Shown here: positions 1 to 9,926 of the stretch, one piece after another
How positions within the stretch are numbered: the first letter of the stretch is position 1
Layout of the letters: each line of letters begins with the position of its first letter
Assembly (NCBI RefSeq): GCF_018918005.1
Contig: NZ_JAHLPR010000001.1
Coordinates: 62,001 to 126,000 of the forward strand
From: Paenibacillus sp. MSJ-34
Lineage (GTDB): Bacteria > Bacillota > Bacilli > Paenibacillales > Paenibacillaceae
Length of the DNA: 64,000 bases
Reading direction: 5' to 3'
Position numbers and translations under genes: made by a program
The notes under the pieces: model-generated
Databases searched by the model: none
What the model was told of the DNA's origin: nothing
Seen by the model: only the letters and a program-made list of their open reading frames with translations

Positions 1-874
1 AATCATTTTGACGCTGCAACATTTTTGGGCGGAACAAAACTGTGTCATCGTACAGCCTTACGATGTCGAGAAAGGGGCGGGGACGCTCAATCCGATGACG
101 TTCCTGCGATCGATCGGTCCCGAACCTTGGAATGTGGCTTATGTGGAGCCTTCGCGGAGACCGGCCGACGGGCGGTACGGCGAGAATCCGAACCGGCTGT
201 ACCAGCATCATCAGTTCCAAGTCATCATGAAACCTTCCCCGGACAATATCCAAGAAATGTACTTGGAAAGCTTGAAACGGCTCGGCATCGATCCGCTGCG
301 GCACGATATTCGTTTTGTTGAGGATAACTGGGAGCATCCGGGGCTCGGAGCATGGGGACTCGGATGGGAAGTATGGCTTGACGGCATGGAAATTACGCAA
401 TTTACGTACTTCCAGCAGGTCGGAGGGATCGAAACGAATCCGGTCGCCGTTGAAATAACGTATGGATTGGAGCGCCTCGCCTCTTATATTCAGGAGAAAG
501 AAAACGTATTTGATCTTGAATGGGTGGAAGGCGTCACGTATGGGGATGTATTCTTGCAAGCCGAATATGAGCATTCCAAGTATACGTTCGAGACGTCCGA
601 TGTGAAAATGTTATTTGAATTGTTCAATACGTATGAAGAAGAAGCGAGAAAAACGATGGAGCAAAATCTTGTCTATCCGGCATACGACTATGTGCTGAAA
701 TGCTCGCATACGTTCAATTTGCTCGATGCGCGCGGAGCGATCAGCGTTACCGAACGAACGGGCTATATCGCGCGGGTCCGCAACATGGCGCGCCAAGTGG
801 CGGCGACTTATTTGGCGGAGCGCGAAAAGCTCGGCTTCCCGATGCTGAAGAAAGGAGTGGAGCAGCATGGCTAA
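1..874 (+). CDS. glyQ: Glycine--tRNA ligase alpha subunit (5' end cut by window)
   Basis: Catalytic alpha subunit of the heterotetrameric (alpha2beta2) class II glycyl-tRNA synthetase, which activates glycine with ATP and charges tRNA-Gly in the cytoplasm. The reading frame is open from base 2 (I-I-L-T-L-Q-H-F-W), matching the interior of the GlyQ N-terminus, so only about 6-8 residues and the start lie outside the window; a TTG at 8 is in frame but is not the real start. Highly conserved stretches include [28 protein letters not shown] and FTYFQQVGG. It overlaps glyS by 8 bases, so the two subunits are translationally coupled. The T-box leader usual for such operons would lie upstream and cannot be seen. 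Confidence 0.96.
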   Translation, partial: IILTLQHFWAEQNCVIVQPYDVEKGAGTLNPMTFLRSIGPEPWNVAYVEPSRRPADGRYGENPNRLYQHHQFQVIMKPSPDNIQEMYLESLKRLGIDPLRHDIRFVEDNWEHPGLGAWGLGWEVWLDGMEITQFTYFQQVGGIETNPVAVEITYGLERLASYIQEKENVFDLEWVEGVTYGDVFLQAEYEHSKYTFETSDVKMLFELFNTYEEEARKTMEQNLVYPAYDYVLKCSHTFNLLDARGAISVTERTGYIARVRNMARQVAATYLAEREKLGFPMLKKGVEQHG

Positions 875-2945
875 AGATTTATTGCTGGAACTCGGTATGG
901 AGGAAATTCCGGCCCGCTTCATTCGCCAGGCGATGGAGCAGTTGAAGGAACGGACTGCGAAATGGCTGAACGATTCCCGTATCGAATTCGAACAAGTACA
1001 AGCCTATGCGGCGCCGCGGCGCATCGCGGTGTTGGTTGGCGGCGTGGCGGAGAAGCAACAAGACGTGCGGGAAGAAGTAAAAGGGCCATCCAAGAAAATC
1101 GCGCTGGACGAAAACGGCGGCTGGAGCAAAGCGGCGTTAGGCTTCGCGCGCAGCCAAGGCGTCGACCCGGAACAGTTTTACTTTAAAGAATTGGGCGGCG
1201 TTGAATATATCTACGCGAATAAGAGCAGGATCGGAACGGAAACGTTCTCGGCGCTGTCCGACGGTTTGATGCAGATCATAACGGCGATGAATTTTCCGAA
1301 AAATATGCGTTGGGGCGGATATGAATTCAAGTTCGTTCGTCCGATCCGCTGGATCGTTTCTTTATTCGGCGATCAGGTTGTGCCGATGGAAATTTGCGGC
1401 GTGCGCTCCGGCAACGTGACGCGCGGCCATCGTTTTTTGGGCGGCGAAACGGCTATCGCGCAGCCGTCCGAATATGTCGAGCGATTGCGCGAGCAGTTCG
1501 TGATCGCGGACGTCGAAGAACGCGAGCGGCTGATCGTCGGCCAAATTACGGCATTGTCCGAGGACAAGGGGTGGAAAATCGCCGTTAAGGACGATTTGCT
1601 TGAAGAAGTGCTATTCCTCGTCGAATACCCGACTGTATTGTTCGGTACGTTCGATCCTGCGTTCCTGCATATTCCGCAAGAGGTGCTTATTACTTCGATG
1701 CGCGAGCATCAAAGGTATTTCCCTGTGTTGGACGATGGCGGGAAGCTCTTGCCGTATTTCGTCACCGTACGTAACGGGGACGCGAAGTCGCTCGATCTTG
1801 TGGCGAAAGGGAACGAGAAGGTGCTGCGCGCCCGTCTGTCCGACGCGAAATTTTTCTATGAGGAAGATCAGAAATTGGCGATCGCCGACGCCTTGGCGAA
1901 GCTGGATTCGATCGTTTTCCATGAAGAATTGGGTACGATCGGCGATAAAGTGAGACGCATTCGCGCCATCGCGGATCGACTGGCCGGACTGCTGCATGCG
2001 GATGAAGAGACGGCTCGCTACGTGTCGCGGACGGCGGATATTTGCAAGTTCGACCTTGTCACGCAAATGGTATATGAATTTCCGGAACTGCAAGGCGTAA
2101 TGGGAGAAGATTACGCCCGCAAGGCCGGCGAACCGGAACAGGTCGCGCGCGCCATATTCGAGCATTATCAACCGCGTTTTGCCGCGGATGGCACGCCGGC
2201 GTCGCTCACAGGAGCCATCGTCAGCATCGGCGATAAAATCGATACGATTGTCGGATGCTTCTCGCTCGGCATGATTCCGACCGGTTCGCAAGATCCGTAC
2301 GCATTGCGCCGCCAAGCCGCAGGCATCGTGCAGATCATGTTGGATCGGAAAATGGCATGCCTGTTGTCCGAACTGTTCGAGCTTGCATTGCAAGTGCATG
2401 AAGCGAGCGGATTGCTGAAACGTTCCGCGGACGAAGTGCGTAAAGATTTATACGAATTCTTTGGCCTGCGGGTGAAGAACGTTCTATCCGACACGGTGCG
2501 CTACGATGTTGTCGACGCGGTCATGGCGGCAGGATTCGACGATATTGCGCAAACGGTATTGCGCGGACAGTACTTGATGCAAGCCGTAACGGGACAATCC
2601 GATTTTAAAACGACTGTGGATTCGTTCAATCGCGTGAACAATTTGGCCGCCAAATCTACCGGCGCGGCGGAGGCGAATCCGGCCTTGTTCGCACATGCGG
2701 CGGAGAAGCGGTTGTATGAAAAGGCGATCGATGTACGATCCCGTTACAAAGAGGCGCTGGCGGCAGGCGATATCGGGAAGGCGTTGGCGGAATTAAGCAG
2801 TTTGAAGCAACCGATCACCGAATATTTCGATCATGTCATGGTCATGGACGAGAACGAAGCGGTTCGCGCGAATCGTCTTGCAACATTGGCCGGCATTGCG
2901 GCCGATCTGCAAACTTTTGCCGATTTTTCCAAGCTCGTTTGGTAA
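867..2945 (+). CDS. glyS: Glycine--tRNA ligase beta subunit
   Basis: Beta subunit of heterotetrameric glycyl-tRNA synthetase; it supplies tRNA recognition through its anticodon-binding domain and is needed for activity. The 692-residue product has the family's usual length and opens with the typical [18 protein letters not shown]. The middle part carries the HREHQRYF-like segment ([11 protein letters not shown]), and the C-terminus has the DALR-like all-alpha region ending in [16 protein letters not shown] at 867 lies inside the end of glyQ and is preceded by AAAGGAGTGG. A hairpin without a clear T tract follows. Confidence 0.97.
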   Translation: MAKDLLLELGMEEIPARFIRQAMEQLKERTAKWLNDSRIEFEQVQAYAAPRRIAVLVGGVAEKQQDVREEVKGPSKKIALDENGGWSKAALGFARSQGVDPEQFYFKELGGVEYIYANKSRIGTETFSALSDGLMQIITAMNFPKNMRWGGYEFKFVRPIRWIVSLFGDQVVPMEICGVRSGNVTRGHRFLGGETAIAQPSEYVERLREQFVIADVEERERLIVGQITALSEDKGWKIAVKDDLLEEVLFLVEYPTVLFGTFDPAFLHIPQEVLITSMREHQRYFPVLDDGGKLLPYFVTVRNGDAKSLDLVAKGNEKVLRARLSDAKFFYEEDQKLAIADALAKLDSIVFHEELGTIGDKVRRIRAIADRLAGLLHADEETARYVSRTADICKFDLVTQMVYEFPELQGVMGEDYARKAGEPEQVARAIFEHYQPRFAADGTPASLTGAIVSIGDKIDTIVGCFSLGMIPTGSQDPYALRRQAAGIVQIMLDRKMACLLSELFELALQVHEASGLLKRSADEVRKDLYEFFGLRVKNVLSDTVRYDVVDAVMAAGFDDIAQTVLRGQYLMQAVTGQSDFKTTVDSFNRVNNLAAKSTGAAEANPALFAHAAEKRLYEKAIDVRSRYKEALAAGDIGKALAELSSLKQPITEYFDHVMVMDENEAVRANRLATLAGIAADLQTFADFSKLVW

Positions 2946-2957
2946 GGAAAGGGGCGG

Positions 2958-2983
2958 CGGCAATAACAAATCGTCGATTGCCG
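2958..2983 (+). terminator. Weak hairpin after glyS
   Basis: CGGCAAT at 2958-2964 pairs with ATTGCCG at 2977-2983. No run of T follows, so this is at best a weak terminator or a transcript-end stabiliser for glyQS. Confidence 0.3.
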
Positions 2984-3004
2984 TCAATTCTTCGCTACCT
3001 TCAA

Positions 3005-3033
3005 GCAGGATTTTTCAAATCTTCATCGTATAT
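3005..3033 (+). promoter_or_regulatory. Candidate sigma-H promoter for yqxD-dnaG-sigA
   Basis: GCAGGATTT at 3005-3013 fits the sigma-H -35 consensus RnAGGAwWW fully. After an 11-base spacer, ATCGTATAT at 3025-3033 fits the -10 consensus RnnGAATww at 8 of 9 positions. A TATAAT at 3031-3036 overlaps it but has no good sigma-A -35 at the right distance. In B. subtilis the sigA operon also has a sigma-H promoter, which supports the call. Start-site mapping has not been done. Confidence 0.45.
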
Positions 3034-3072
3034 AATATTACGGTAGATTTTTATAAAAGCGGGTGATTCCTC

Positions 3073-3543
3073 ATCCATGCGCCAAATTACCAAATCATTG
3101 TAGATGCCGATGCTTGTCCCGTAAAGCAAGAGATCGTGTCCGTCGCCAGATCGTTCTCCGTCGGCGTACTGATGGTCGCTTCCTTCGATCATCGTTTGCC
3201 GGAAGAAGCCGGCGTTCGAGTCGTGCAGGTGGACCGATCGGATCAGTCGGCGGATTTGTACATCGCGAATCATATTCGCGCGGGGGATGTGCTGGTTACA
3301 CAAGACTTTGGCCTCGCGACGATCGGGCTTGCAAAGCGCGCGATCGTTTTATCACCGCGCGGTCAGCGGTATACGGACGAAACGATCGATTTTTTGCTGG
3401 ATCGCCGGCATCATCAGGCGAAACAAAGGCGGGGCGGCAAGCATTCGAAAGGGCCAAGGCCGTTTACGGATGAGGATCGACATTATTTTCAACATAAGCT
3501 GACAAAAGTTTTAAAGAATTTGCAGGAGAATGTTGTCCTGTAG
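3073..3543 (+). CDS. yqxD: YaiI/YqxD family protein (UPF0178), start codon problem
   Basis: UPF0178/DUF188 family protein with a PIN-like nuclease fold; its biochemical role is not established. The family signature D-A-D-A-C-P-V-K is encoded at 3103-3126, and the conserved later motifs DQSADLYI, VTQDFGLA and the RRGGKHSKGPR tail are present. The frame is open only from the stop at 3064-3066 and holds no ATG, GTG or TTG before a GTG at 3136, which would cut off the signature. Possible explanations are an ATC start at 3073 (six bases after GGGTGA) or an ATG at 3077 put out of frame by one missing base near 3080. The coordinates given follow the in-frame ATC. It sits directly before dnaG and sigA, as yqxD does in B. 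subtilis. Confidence 0.8.
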   Translation: MHAPNYQIIVDADACPVKQEIVSVARSFSVGVLMVASFDHRLPEEAGVRVVQVDRSDQSADLYIANHIRAGDVLVTQDFGLATIGLAKRAIVLSPRGQRYTDETIDFLLDRRHHQAKQRRGGKHSKGPRPFTDEDRHYFQHKLTKVLKNLQENVVL

Positions 3544-3588
3544 CGAATAGTAATACGTGCGTGTCTTAAAGAGATGAAGGTGGTAGGG

Positions 3589-5412
3589 ATGAGTACCGGA
3601 CACGGCAACATTCCGGACGAGGTCATAGCCGCGGTCATCGCAAGGCATGACATTGTGGATACGGTAAGCAAATACGTTCATCTGACCAAGCAAGGCAAGT
3701 ATATGAAAGGACTATGTCCTTTTCATTCGGAGAAGACGCCGTCGTTTACCGTAACGCCGGAAAAACAAATTTTTCATTGCTACGGATGCGGCAAAGGCGG
3801 TAACGTTATCCGCTTTCTAATGGATATCGAAGGATATTCGTTCCCCGAAGCCGTCAAATGGATGGCGGAGGAAGCCGACATCCCGGTTTCATGGGAATTA
3901 TCGGATCATCGTTCTCCCCGCAATCAAATGCGCGATATATTGCTGCAAGCTCATGAATGGTCGGCCAAACTGTATCATTTCCTGCTTAACAATACCGATC
4001 ACGGCCGGCCGGCTATGGACTATTTGCGGGCAAGAGGAATTACCGACAAGCTGATCAACCAGTTTCAGATCGGGTATGCGCCGAACCGTTGGGATACGCT
4101 GACCCAGTTTTTGACGAAGCGCGAGTTCGATCTCGCCCTGATGGAGAAAGGCGGATTGCTCTCGCAACGCACCGACGGAACGGGATATATCGATCGGTTT
4201 CGGGACCGCATTATCTTCCCGATCTGGGATCAACACGGCAAGGTGATTGCGTTCGCGGGCAGATTGATGGGCGAAGGACAACCGAAGTATTTGAATTCGC
4301 CGGAGACGCAGTTGTTCAATAAAAGCCGCAGTTTGTACCATTTCCATCAAGCGAAGGCGTCCATTCGCAAATCGCGCGAGGTCGTCCTGTTCGAAGGCTA
4401 TGTCGATGTGATACAAGCCTGGGATGCGGGCGTAACGAACGGAGTCGCTTCAATGGGAACGGCGCTGACGGAGGAGCACGTCCGATTTCTGAAACAGCAG
4501 GCCGAACGCGCGATTATATGTTACGACGGAGACGAAGCGGGCAAAGCCGCGGCGATGAAAGCTGTACCGCTGCTTGAAAAGGCCGGACTGGACGTTCGGG
4601 TCGCGCTGCTTCCCGACCGGATGGATCCCGACGAGTACGTCAAAACATACGGCAAGGAACGTTTCCGGCGTCAAATCATCGAATCGGCAGTATCAGTCAC
4701 GAAATTTAAGCTTATATATCTGAAAAAAAACCATATACTGCTAGAAGAAGAAGGCAAAATCCGTTACGTCAAGGATGCGGTTAAGGTCATAGCCGAGATA
4801 AGCTCTCCTACGGAACGCGAAGTGTATTTAAAGGAACTGTCTCACGAATTCAAGATCGAGTACGAAACGTTGAAGCAAGAATGCAACGAACTGCGCCTAT
4901 CTTTGCAAAAATTAAGGCAAGCTGGGGATAATAAAGACAATTTGTGGAATAATGTTATGAATGAAAAACGAGCAACCCCTCCCCATTTGCTTCCTGCTTA
5001 CCATAACGCGGAGCGCAGTTTACTCGCCCTCATGTTTCAGGACGCCGAGGTGGCTCGTTACGTACAAGATCGTCTCGGAGATCGATTCAACGTGGAAGAT
5101 CATGCAGCACTCGCTGCTTATCTATATGCATATTACGCGCAAGGCAAAGAACCGGACATCAGCAGATTCATTTCCTCTTTGATGGACGATCGATTGGAAA
5201 AGGTCGCCAGTTCCATTTCCATGACCGATCTGCGAATTGAGTTTAACGCTCAAATGTTGGACGATTACATTCGGGAAATTGGAAAAGTACCGAAGCTAGC
5301 GGACATCGAACGCAAAAAAGAAGAAATGCTGCATGCGCAGCGGTCCGGAGATTCTGTGCGCGCTGCACAAATTGCAAGTGAGATTATTGCCCTAGAGAGA
5401 GACCTGAAATGA
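3589..5412 (+). CDS. dnaG: DNA primase
   Basis: Makes the RNA primers for lagging-strand and origin replication, working with the replicative helicase at the fork. The 607-residue product has the usual three parts: a CHC2 zinc ribbon (C43, H46, C64, C67 in CPFH...CYGC), a TOPRIM catalytic core (VLFEGYVDVI for the glutamate, CYDGDEAGK for the DxD-type aspartates) and a C-terminal helicase-binding region. ATG at 3589 is chosen because AAGGTGG at 3577-3583 is correctly spaced; an in-frame ATG at 3574 has no such site and lies inside that stretch. It is followed by sigA after 39 bases, the classic macromolecular synthesis operon. Confidence 0.96.
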   Translation: MSTGHGNIPDEVIAAVIARHDIVDTVSKYVHLTKQGKYMKGLCPFHSEKTPSFTVTPEKQIFHCYGCGKGGNVIRFLMDIEGYSFPEAVKWMAEEADIPVSWELSDHRSPRNQMRDILLQAHEWSAKLYHFLLNNTDHGRPAMDYLRARGITDKLINQFQIGYAPNRWDTLTQFLTKREFDLALMEKGGLLSQRTDGTGYIDRFRDRIIFPIWDQHGKVIAFAGRLMGEGQPKYLNSPETQLFNKSRSLYHFHQAKASIRKSREVVLFEGYVDVIQAWDAGVTNGVASMGTALTEEHVRFLKQQAERAIICYDGDEAGKAAAMKAVPLLEKAGLDVRVALLPDRMDPDEYVKTYGKERFRRQIIESAVSVTKFKLIYLKKNHILLEEEGKIRYVKDAVKVIAEISSPTEREVYLKELSHEFKIEYETLKQECNELRLSLQKLRQAGDNKDNLWNNVMNEKRATPPHLLPAYHNAERSLLALMFQDAEVARYVQDRLGDRFNVEDHAALAAYLYAYYAQGKEPDISRFISSLMDDRLEKVASSISMTDLRIEFNAQMLDDYIREIGKVPKLADIERKKEEMLHAQRSGDSVRAAQIASEIIALERDLK

Positions 5413-5451
5413 AGTTATGATCGCAGTTTCTAGGGAGGAGGGAGTCGAAAT

Positions 5452-6576
5452 ATGGCGAATGATCAACATACTGAACTAGAAACAGAATTGACATTAGAGC
5501 AAGTAAAGGAACAGTTGATTGAATTAGGCAAAAAGAGATCTTCGTTAAGCTACAAAGAAATTATGGAGAAAATGTCGACCTTTGACCAAGACCCGGAGCA
5601 AATGGACGACTTCTTCGAACAATTAAGCGATTTGGGCATTGAAGTGCTGGGCGACAGCGACGAAGAGTTGACAATGCGCGATAACAGCGACGAACGCGAA
5701 CACGACGATTTCAACTTCGACGACGATCTGGCGCTGCCTCCGGGTATTAAAATTAACGATCCGGTTCGTATGTACTTGAAGGAAATTGGCCGGGTACCGC
5801 TGCTTTCGGCCGATGATGAGGTGGAACTGGCCAAACGGATTGAGAACGGAGACGAAGAGGCGAAGCGAAGATTGGCGGAAGCGAACTTGCGGCTTGTCGT
5901 TAGCATTGCGAAACGTTATGTCGGGCGGGGCATGTTGTTCCTGGATTTGATCCAGGAAGGGAATATGGGTTTAATTAAAGCCGTAGAAAAATTCGACTAT
6001 GACAAAGGCTTTAAGTTCAGTACTTATGCGACATGGTGGATTAGACAGGCGATTACCCGCGCGATCGCAGATCAAGCGCGCACCATCCGCATTCCTGTAC
6101 ACATGGTTGAGACGATCAACAAACTGATTCGCGTTTCCCGACAATTGCTCCAAGAATTGGGGCGCGAACCTACGCCGGAAGAGATTGCGGCCGAGATGGA
6201 ATTAAGCACGGATAAAGTTCGTGAAATTATGAAAATTGCGCAAGAGCCGGTATCGCTTGAGACGCCGATCGGCGAGGAAGACGATTCCCATTTGGGCGAT
6301 TTCATCGAAGACCAGGAAGCGCTGGCCCCGGCGGACGCGGCGGCGTACGAATTGTTGAAAGAACAATTGGAAGACGTCCTCGATACGCTTACGGAACGCG
6401 AAGAGAATGTTCTGCGCTTGCGATTCGGACTTGACGACGGACGAACGAGAACGCTTGAGGAAGTCGGCAAAGTATTTGGCGTTACCCGGGAGCGTATCCG
6501 GCAAATCGAAGCGAAGGCGCTGCGCAAGCTGCGCCACCCGAGCCGCAGCAAGCGACTCAAAGATTTTCTCGAATAA
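5452..6576 (+). CDS. sigA: RNA polymerase primary sigma factor SigA (RpoD)
   Basis: Housekeeping sigma factor that directs core RNA polymerase to -35/-10 promoters. The 374-residue product matches B. subtilis SigA in size. Region 1.2 ([16 protein letters not shown], near residue 105), the regions 2.1-2.4 block including the [17 protein letters not shown] -10 recognition helix, region 3, and the region 4.2 helix-turn-helix ([20 protein letters not shown]) are all visible. An acidic stretch ([12 protein letters not shown]) precedes region 1.2. The start has a strong GGGAGGAGGGAG site. A rho-independent terminator closes the operon. Confidence 0.97.
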   Translation: MANDQHTELETELTLEQVKEQLIELGKKRSSLSYKEIMEKMSTFDQDPEQMDDFFEQLSDLGIEVLGDSDEELTMRDNSDEREHDDFNFDDDLALPPGIKINDPVRMYLKEIGRVPLLSADDEVELAKRIENGDEEAKRRLAEANLRLVVSIAKRYVGRGMLFLDLIQEGNMGLIKAVEKFDYDKGFKFSTYATWWIRQAITRAIADQARTIRIPVHMVETINKLIRVSRQLLQELGREPTPEEIAAEMELSTDKVREIMKIAQEPVSLETPIGEEDDSHLGDFIEDQEALAPADAAAYELLKEQLEDVLDTLTEREENVLRLRFGLDDGRTRTLEEVGKVFGVTRERIRQIEAKALRKLRHPSRSKRLKDFLE

Positions 6577-6587
6577 TGCGTTATGCT

Positions 6588-6622
6588 GACCTTCTGCGCC
6601 ATGCAGCAAGGTCTTTTTCTTA
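6588..6622 (+). terminator. Terminator of the dnaG-sigA operon
   Basis: GACCTTCTGC at 6588-6597 pairs with GCAGCAAGGTC at 6603-6613 with one bulged base, then TTTTTCTT follows. Confidence 0.75.
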
Positions 6623-6665
6623 ACAGGGCGGTTAACCCGATAATCAAAGGGAGGCGAACGGGCCA

Positions 6666-7490
6666 GTGGATCAGGAAAAACGGAAAATTATCGTGAAAGA
6701 AATCGAACATTGGCGAAGCAGCAGATTGCTGCCGGAGCAGTATTGCGATTTTTTGCTTAATCTGTATACGGAACAAAAGCCTGCGAACCGTTCGTTTTCC
6801 TCTTTCGCCGCTACCGCCGTGAAACAAGGAAATTGGATCTACTGGTTGTTCGGATTTGCAATTATTTCCTTGTTTTACAGTGTTGTACTTCATTTTAATG
6901 CTTTTCATCCCGGATTGCAAATTTTGACCTCCACAATTTTTGTTGCGCTCTGCTACGGGGCGGGAGCGATCGCGCGCCGCAAAAGCCAAGTCTTCGCGCT
7001 GCTCGCGATCGGAGCCGGCAGCATATTCATGTTGTTTATCGGAATCTATTTGCTGCGTTTGCACGCCATCGACGGGAATCATTGGATCGTCCTCTATGTA
7101 GCGCTTTGCAGCATCGTATGGATCGTCGCGGGATACCTTTTGCGTTTCGGGATGCTTCATTTTTGCGGTTGGTGCGGGCTCGTTCTGTTGTATGCCGGAT
7201 TTTTGTCTCAAACGCTGCCAAATGCGAGCGGCTTGGAACTGCAGCTGTACTGGCTGCCGGCAAGCGTTGCGTTTCTTTGGTTGAGCTGGTTGCTTCGCGG
7301 GCGGAACAAGACGGTTGGCGCCGTTTTTTTCCTGGTCGGTGCGTTGCTATGGTTTATGCCGGAAGTCGGTCAGATGATCTTTTACGATGCGACAGTCGCG
7401 CTATTGCAATGGGCTTTGTTTGCGAAAATGGGTTTGGCGGCCGTCGCACTCTTTATATTACGAAAAAAATGGATTGAGTGGGTATTGTAA
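6666..7490 (+). CDS. Polytopic membrane protein, DUF2157-like
   Basis: Integral membrane protein of 274 residues with no known activity. The soluble N-terminus (about residues 1-50: [21 protein letters not shown]) resembles the N-terminal region of DUF2157 proteins; about seven or eight hydrophobic segments follow, such as [18 protein letters not shown] and [23 protein letters not shown] at 6666 is chosen because GGGAGGCG lies at the right distance upstream. It ends 3 bases before trmK, so it is probably co-transcribed with it. The DUF2157 assignment rests on general resemblance only. Confidence 0.75.
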   Translation: MDQEKRKIIVKEIEHWRSSRLLPEQYCDFLLNLYTEQKPANRSFSSFAATAVKQGNWIYWLFGFAIISLFYSVVLHFNAFHPGLQILTSTIFVALCYGAGAIARRKSQVFALLAIGAGSIFMLFIGIYLLRLHAIDGNHWIVLYVALCSIVWIVAGYLLRFGMLHFCGWCGLVLLYAGFLSQTLPNASGLELQLYWLPASVAFLWLSWLLRGRNKTVGAVFFLVGALLWFMPEVGQMIFYDATVALLQWALFAKMGLAAVALFILRKKWIEWVL

Positions 7491-7493
7491 CGT

Positions 7494-8264
7494 ATGAAAA
7501 TAACGAAATTGTCTGCAAGATTACTGAAAATCGCCCAAAAGGTGCCGCAGGGGAGCAGATTGGCCGACATCGGTTCCGATCATGCGCTGCTGCCGGCCTA
7601 TCTCGTTGGAAACGGTACGGTGCCTGCGGCGATTGCCGGCGAAGTGAATGACGGTCCGCTGGAAGCGGCGCGGAAACAAGTCGGAGCGGAAGGGTTGGAA
7701 CGGCAAATTTCCGTCCGCAAAGGGGACGGGCTTGCCGTCATCGAGCCGAACGAAGTGGATGTCGTGACAATCGCGGGCATGGGCGGCGCTTTGATCGTGA
7801 AAATATTGTCGGCGGAGCCGCAAAAGCTGGAAGGCGTCGGGCGGCTCGTATTGCAGCCGAACGTTGGGGAAGATCTCGTTCGCCGCTGGTTGCTCGATCA
7901 CGATTGGTTTCTGCTCGACGAGGAGATATTGGAGGAAGACGGCAAAATATACGAAATATTGACCGCGGTTCGCGCGGCGGACGCGCAGCGGCAAAACGCC
8001 GAGTTATATGGCGCGAATCCGCTGCCGGAATGCGGCATTTCCATGACGCGCGAGCGTTTGCTATATATGGGCCCCTACTTGCTTCGGCAAGGGGACGAAG
8101 CGTTTATGAGCAAATGGCATCAGGAGCTGGATAAGCTGCAGCATATTTGCCGTACGCTTCAGCGTTCGGAAACGGAGGATGCACGCAGCAAGGAACGGGA
8201 ATTCAGGCATAAAATGAAGGAAATCGAGGAGGTATTGCAATGTTTGCAAAAGGACAAACCGTAA
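7494..8264 (+). CDS. trmK: tRNA (adenine(22)-N1)-methyltransferase TrmK
   Basis: SAM-dependent methyltransferase that makes m1A22 in tRNA (YqfN in B. subtilis). The Rossmann motif I is LADIGSDHALLP (residues 23-34); VDVVTIAGMGGALI matches the conserved catalytic-site region of the family. The 256-residue length is normal. The C-terminal part is charged and probably a coiled coil (KEREFRHKMKEIEEVLQ), as in known TrmK structures. It overlaps the start of the next gene by 25 bases, and the trmK-yqfO order is conserved in Bacilli. Confidence 0.93.
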   Translation: MKITKLSARLLKIAQKVPQGSRLADIGSDHALLPAYLVGNGTVPAAIAGEVNDGPLEAARKQVGAEGLERQISVRKGDGLAVIEPNEVDVVTIAGMGGALIVKILSAEPQKLEGVGRLVLQPNVGEDLVRRWLLDHDWFLLDEEILEEDGKIYEILTAVRAADAQRQNAELYGANPLPECGISMTRERLLYMGPYLLRQGDEAFMSKWHQELDKLQHICRTLQRSETEDARSKEREFRHKMKEIEEVLQCLQKDKP

Positions 8265-9355
8265 TCCAATACATGGAGCAGATTGCCCCGAAACATTATG
8301 CGGTGCCGGACGACAGGATCGGCTTGCAGCTCGGGACGCTGCGCAAAGAGATTCGGAATGTGCTGATCGCGCTGGACGTAACGGAAGAGGTCGTGGAGGA
8401 GGCGATTGAGCGGGAAGTCGATTTAATCATTGCGCATCATGCGATCATATACCGCCCGGTGAAGCAATTGAATACCGATACGCCGATGGGGAAATTGTAT
8501 GAGAAGCTGATCAAGAACGACATCGCCGTTTATATTGCGCATACGAATTTGGACGTGGCGGAAGGCGGAGTCAACGATCTGATGGCTGAAGCGCTAGGAA
8601 TTCGCGATGGAATTTGCTTGGAAGAGATTCATACCGACCAATTGTTCAAGCTGGTCGTTTTCGTGCCGGAAGCGCATCACGAACCGGTGTTGCAAGCGGT
8701 TCTCGATGCCGGAGCGGGCTGGATCGGCAATTATTCGCATTGCAGCTTTAATATAAACGGCTTCGGTACGTTCAAGCCGCAGGAAGGCACCGATCCGTTC
8801 ATCGGCAGCCAAGGCCGGCTGGAACGGGTGCCGGAAGTCCGTATCGAGACGATCGTGCCGCATAGCATGCGCAAACAAGTGATGCAAGCGATGCTGAAAG
8901 CCCATCCGTATGAAGAGGTGGCGTACGATTTGTATCCGGTCGATTTGAAAGGCCGTTCCTTCGGGCTGGGACGCGTCGGAAAGCTTGAGGAACCCATTAC
9001 GCTGCAGCAGATGATCGAACGCGTGAAAGAGAAATTTGACGTGCCTGTCGTTCGCGCAGTGGGCGACTTGCAGCGCGAAATCCGCAAAGCTGCCGTGCTC
9101 GGCGGTTCCGGCGCGCGCTATGTCAAACATGCATTGTTTCACGGGGCGGATGTGCTTGTGACCGGCGATATCGATTATCATACGGCGCATGACGCGCTCG
9201 CCGACGGCATCGCCTTGATCGACCCGGGCCATAATATCGAGAAGATCGTTAAGCCGGCCGTGGCGGAGATGCTGCAGCGCAAGCTGGAGAAGGATAAATA
9301 CGAGACGAAAGTGTTCGCATCCCGCATTCATACGGAACCGTTCCGATTCGTTTAA
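8240..9355 (+). CDS. yqfO: Nif3-like dinuclear metal center protein (YqfO family)
   Basis: Member of the NIF3/DUF34 family, long annotated as GTP cyclohydrolase I type 2 homologue; the true substrate is unsettled. The 371-residue form has two NIF3 halves flanking a PII-like insertion (roughly residues 130-230), the architecture of B. subtilis YqfO. Metal ligands visible are HH in IIAHHAIIY (H66, H67), D in HTNLDVAEGG, and HNIEK near the end (DPGHNIEK). It starts inside trmK, so translation is coupled. The rnpB promoter lies 48 bases downstream. Confidence 0.9.
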   Translation: MFAKGQTVIQYMEQIAPKHYAVPDDRIGLQLGTLRKEIRNVLIALDVTEEVVEEAIEREVDLIIAHHAIIYRPVKQLNTDTPMGKLYEKLIKNDIAVYIAHTNLDVAEGGVNDLMAEALGIRDGICLEEIHTDQLFKLVVFVPEAHHEPVLQAVLDAGAGWIGNYSHCSFNINGFGTFKPQEGTDPFIGSQGRLERVPEVRIETIVPHSMRKQVMQAMLKAHPYEEVAYDLYPVDLKGRSFGLGRVGKLEEPITLQQMIERVKEKFDVPVVRAVGDLQREIRKAAVLGGSGARYVKHALFHGADVLVTGDIDYHTAHDALADGIALIDPGHNIEKIVKPAVAEMLQRKLEKDKYETKVFASRIHTEPFRFV

Positions 9356-9402
9356 TGTTCGCATTGTTGGAAAAAAAAGCTTCGTCTTCTAGTCGTTTAA
9401 TA

Positions 9403-9431
9403 TTGTGATTTGCGGCGAATGCTAGTATACT
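9403..9431 (+). promoter_or_regulatory. Sigma-A promoter of rnpB
   Basis: TTGTGA at 9403-9408, a 17-base spacer, then TATACT at 9426-9431. The predicted start falls about 7 bases after the -10, just ahead of the first rnpB helix. Confidence 0.75.
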
Positions 9432-9444
9432 ATCTAATGTTGTC

Positions 9445-9846
9445 GGAAAGTTTGACAGACAATCGCTGGTGACTTCGGTCACGAGAGGAAAGTCCGGGCT
9501 CCGAAGGGCAGGATGCTGGATAACGTCCAGTCAGCGCGAGCTGAAGGATAGTGCCACAGAAATGGACCGCCGATGGCCGCTTGCGCGGCACAGGCAAGGG
9601 TGGAACCGTGGTGTAAGAGACCACGAGGAACGCTGGCGACTTCGTTCCTGGTAAACCCCATCCGGAGCAAGACCTAATGGAACGCGAGCGGCTTCGAGCC
9701 GCAGCCTTTGCCCGAGGCGCGTTCGGGTTGGTCGCTGGAACCGTGCAGCAATGCGCGGTCTAGATAGATGATTGTCGCTTGACGTGGGAGGGTAGTTCCC
9801 GTTCAGACCACTACAAGTACAGAACCCGGCTTATGGCAAACTTTCC
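9445..9846 (+). ncRNA. rnpB: RNase P RNA (type A architecture)
   Basis: Catalytic RNA of RNase P, which removes tRNA 5' leaders. The ends pair as helix P1: GGAAAGTTTG at 9445-9454 with CAAACTTTCC at 9837-9846. Universally conserved elements are present: GAGAGGAAAGTCCGGGCTCC near 9481, GCCGATGG near 9569, GGTAAACCCCATCCGGAGC near 9651, AGATAGATGATTGTC near 9761 and ACAGAACCCGGCTTAT near 9820. These resemble the E. coli type A RNA (for example AAACCCCATCCGGAGCAAG against E. coli AAACTCCACCCGGAGCAAG), not the B. subtilis type B RNA. The gene has its own promoter and terminator. Confidence 0.93.
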
Positions 9847-9877
9847 AAACTGCAACTTTTTTCCTTATACATAATCG

Positions 9878-9922
9878 AAATGACATTTCGGGCTGATCGC
9901 AGTCCAGATGTCATTTTTTTTT
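9878..9922 (+). terminator. Terminator of rnpB
   Basis: AAATGACAT at 9878-9886 pairs with ATGTCATTT at 9908-9916, followed by a run of T at 9914-9922. Confidence 0.8.
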
Positions 9923-9926
9923 GCAA

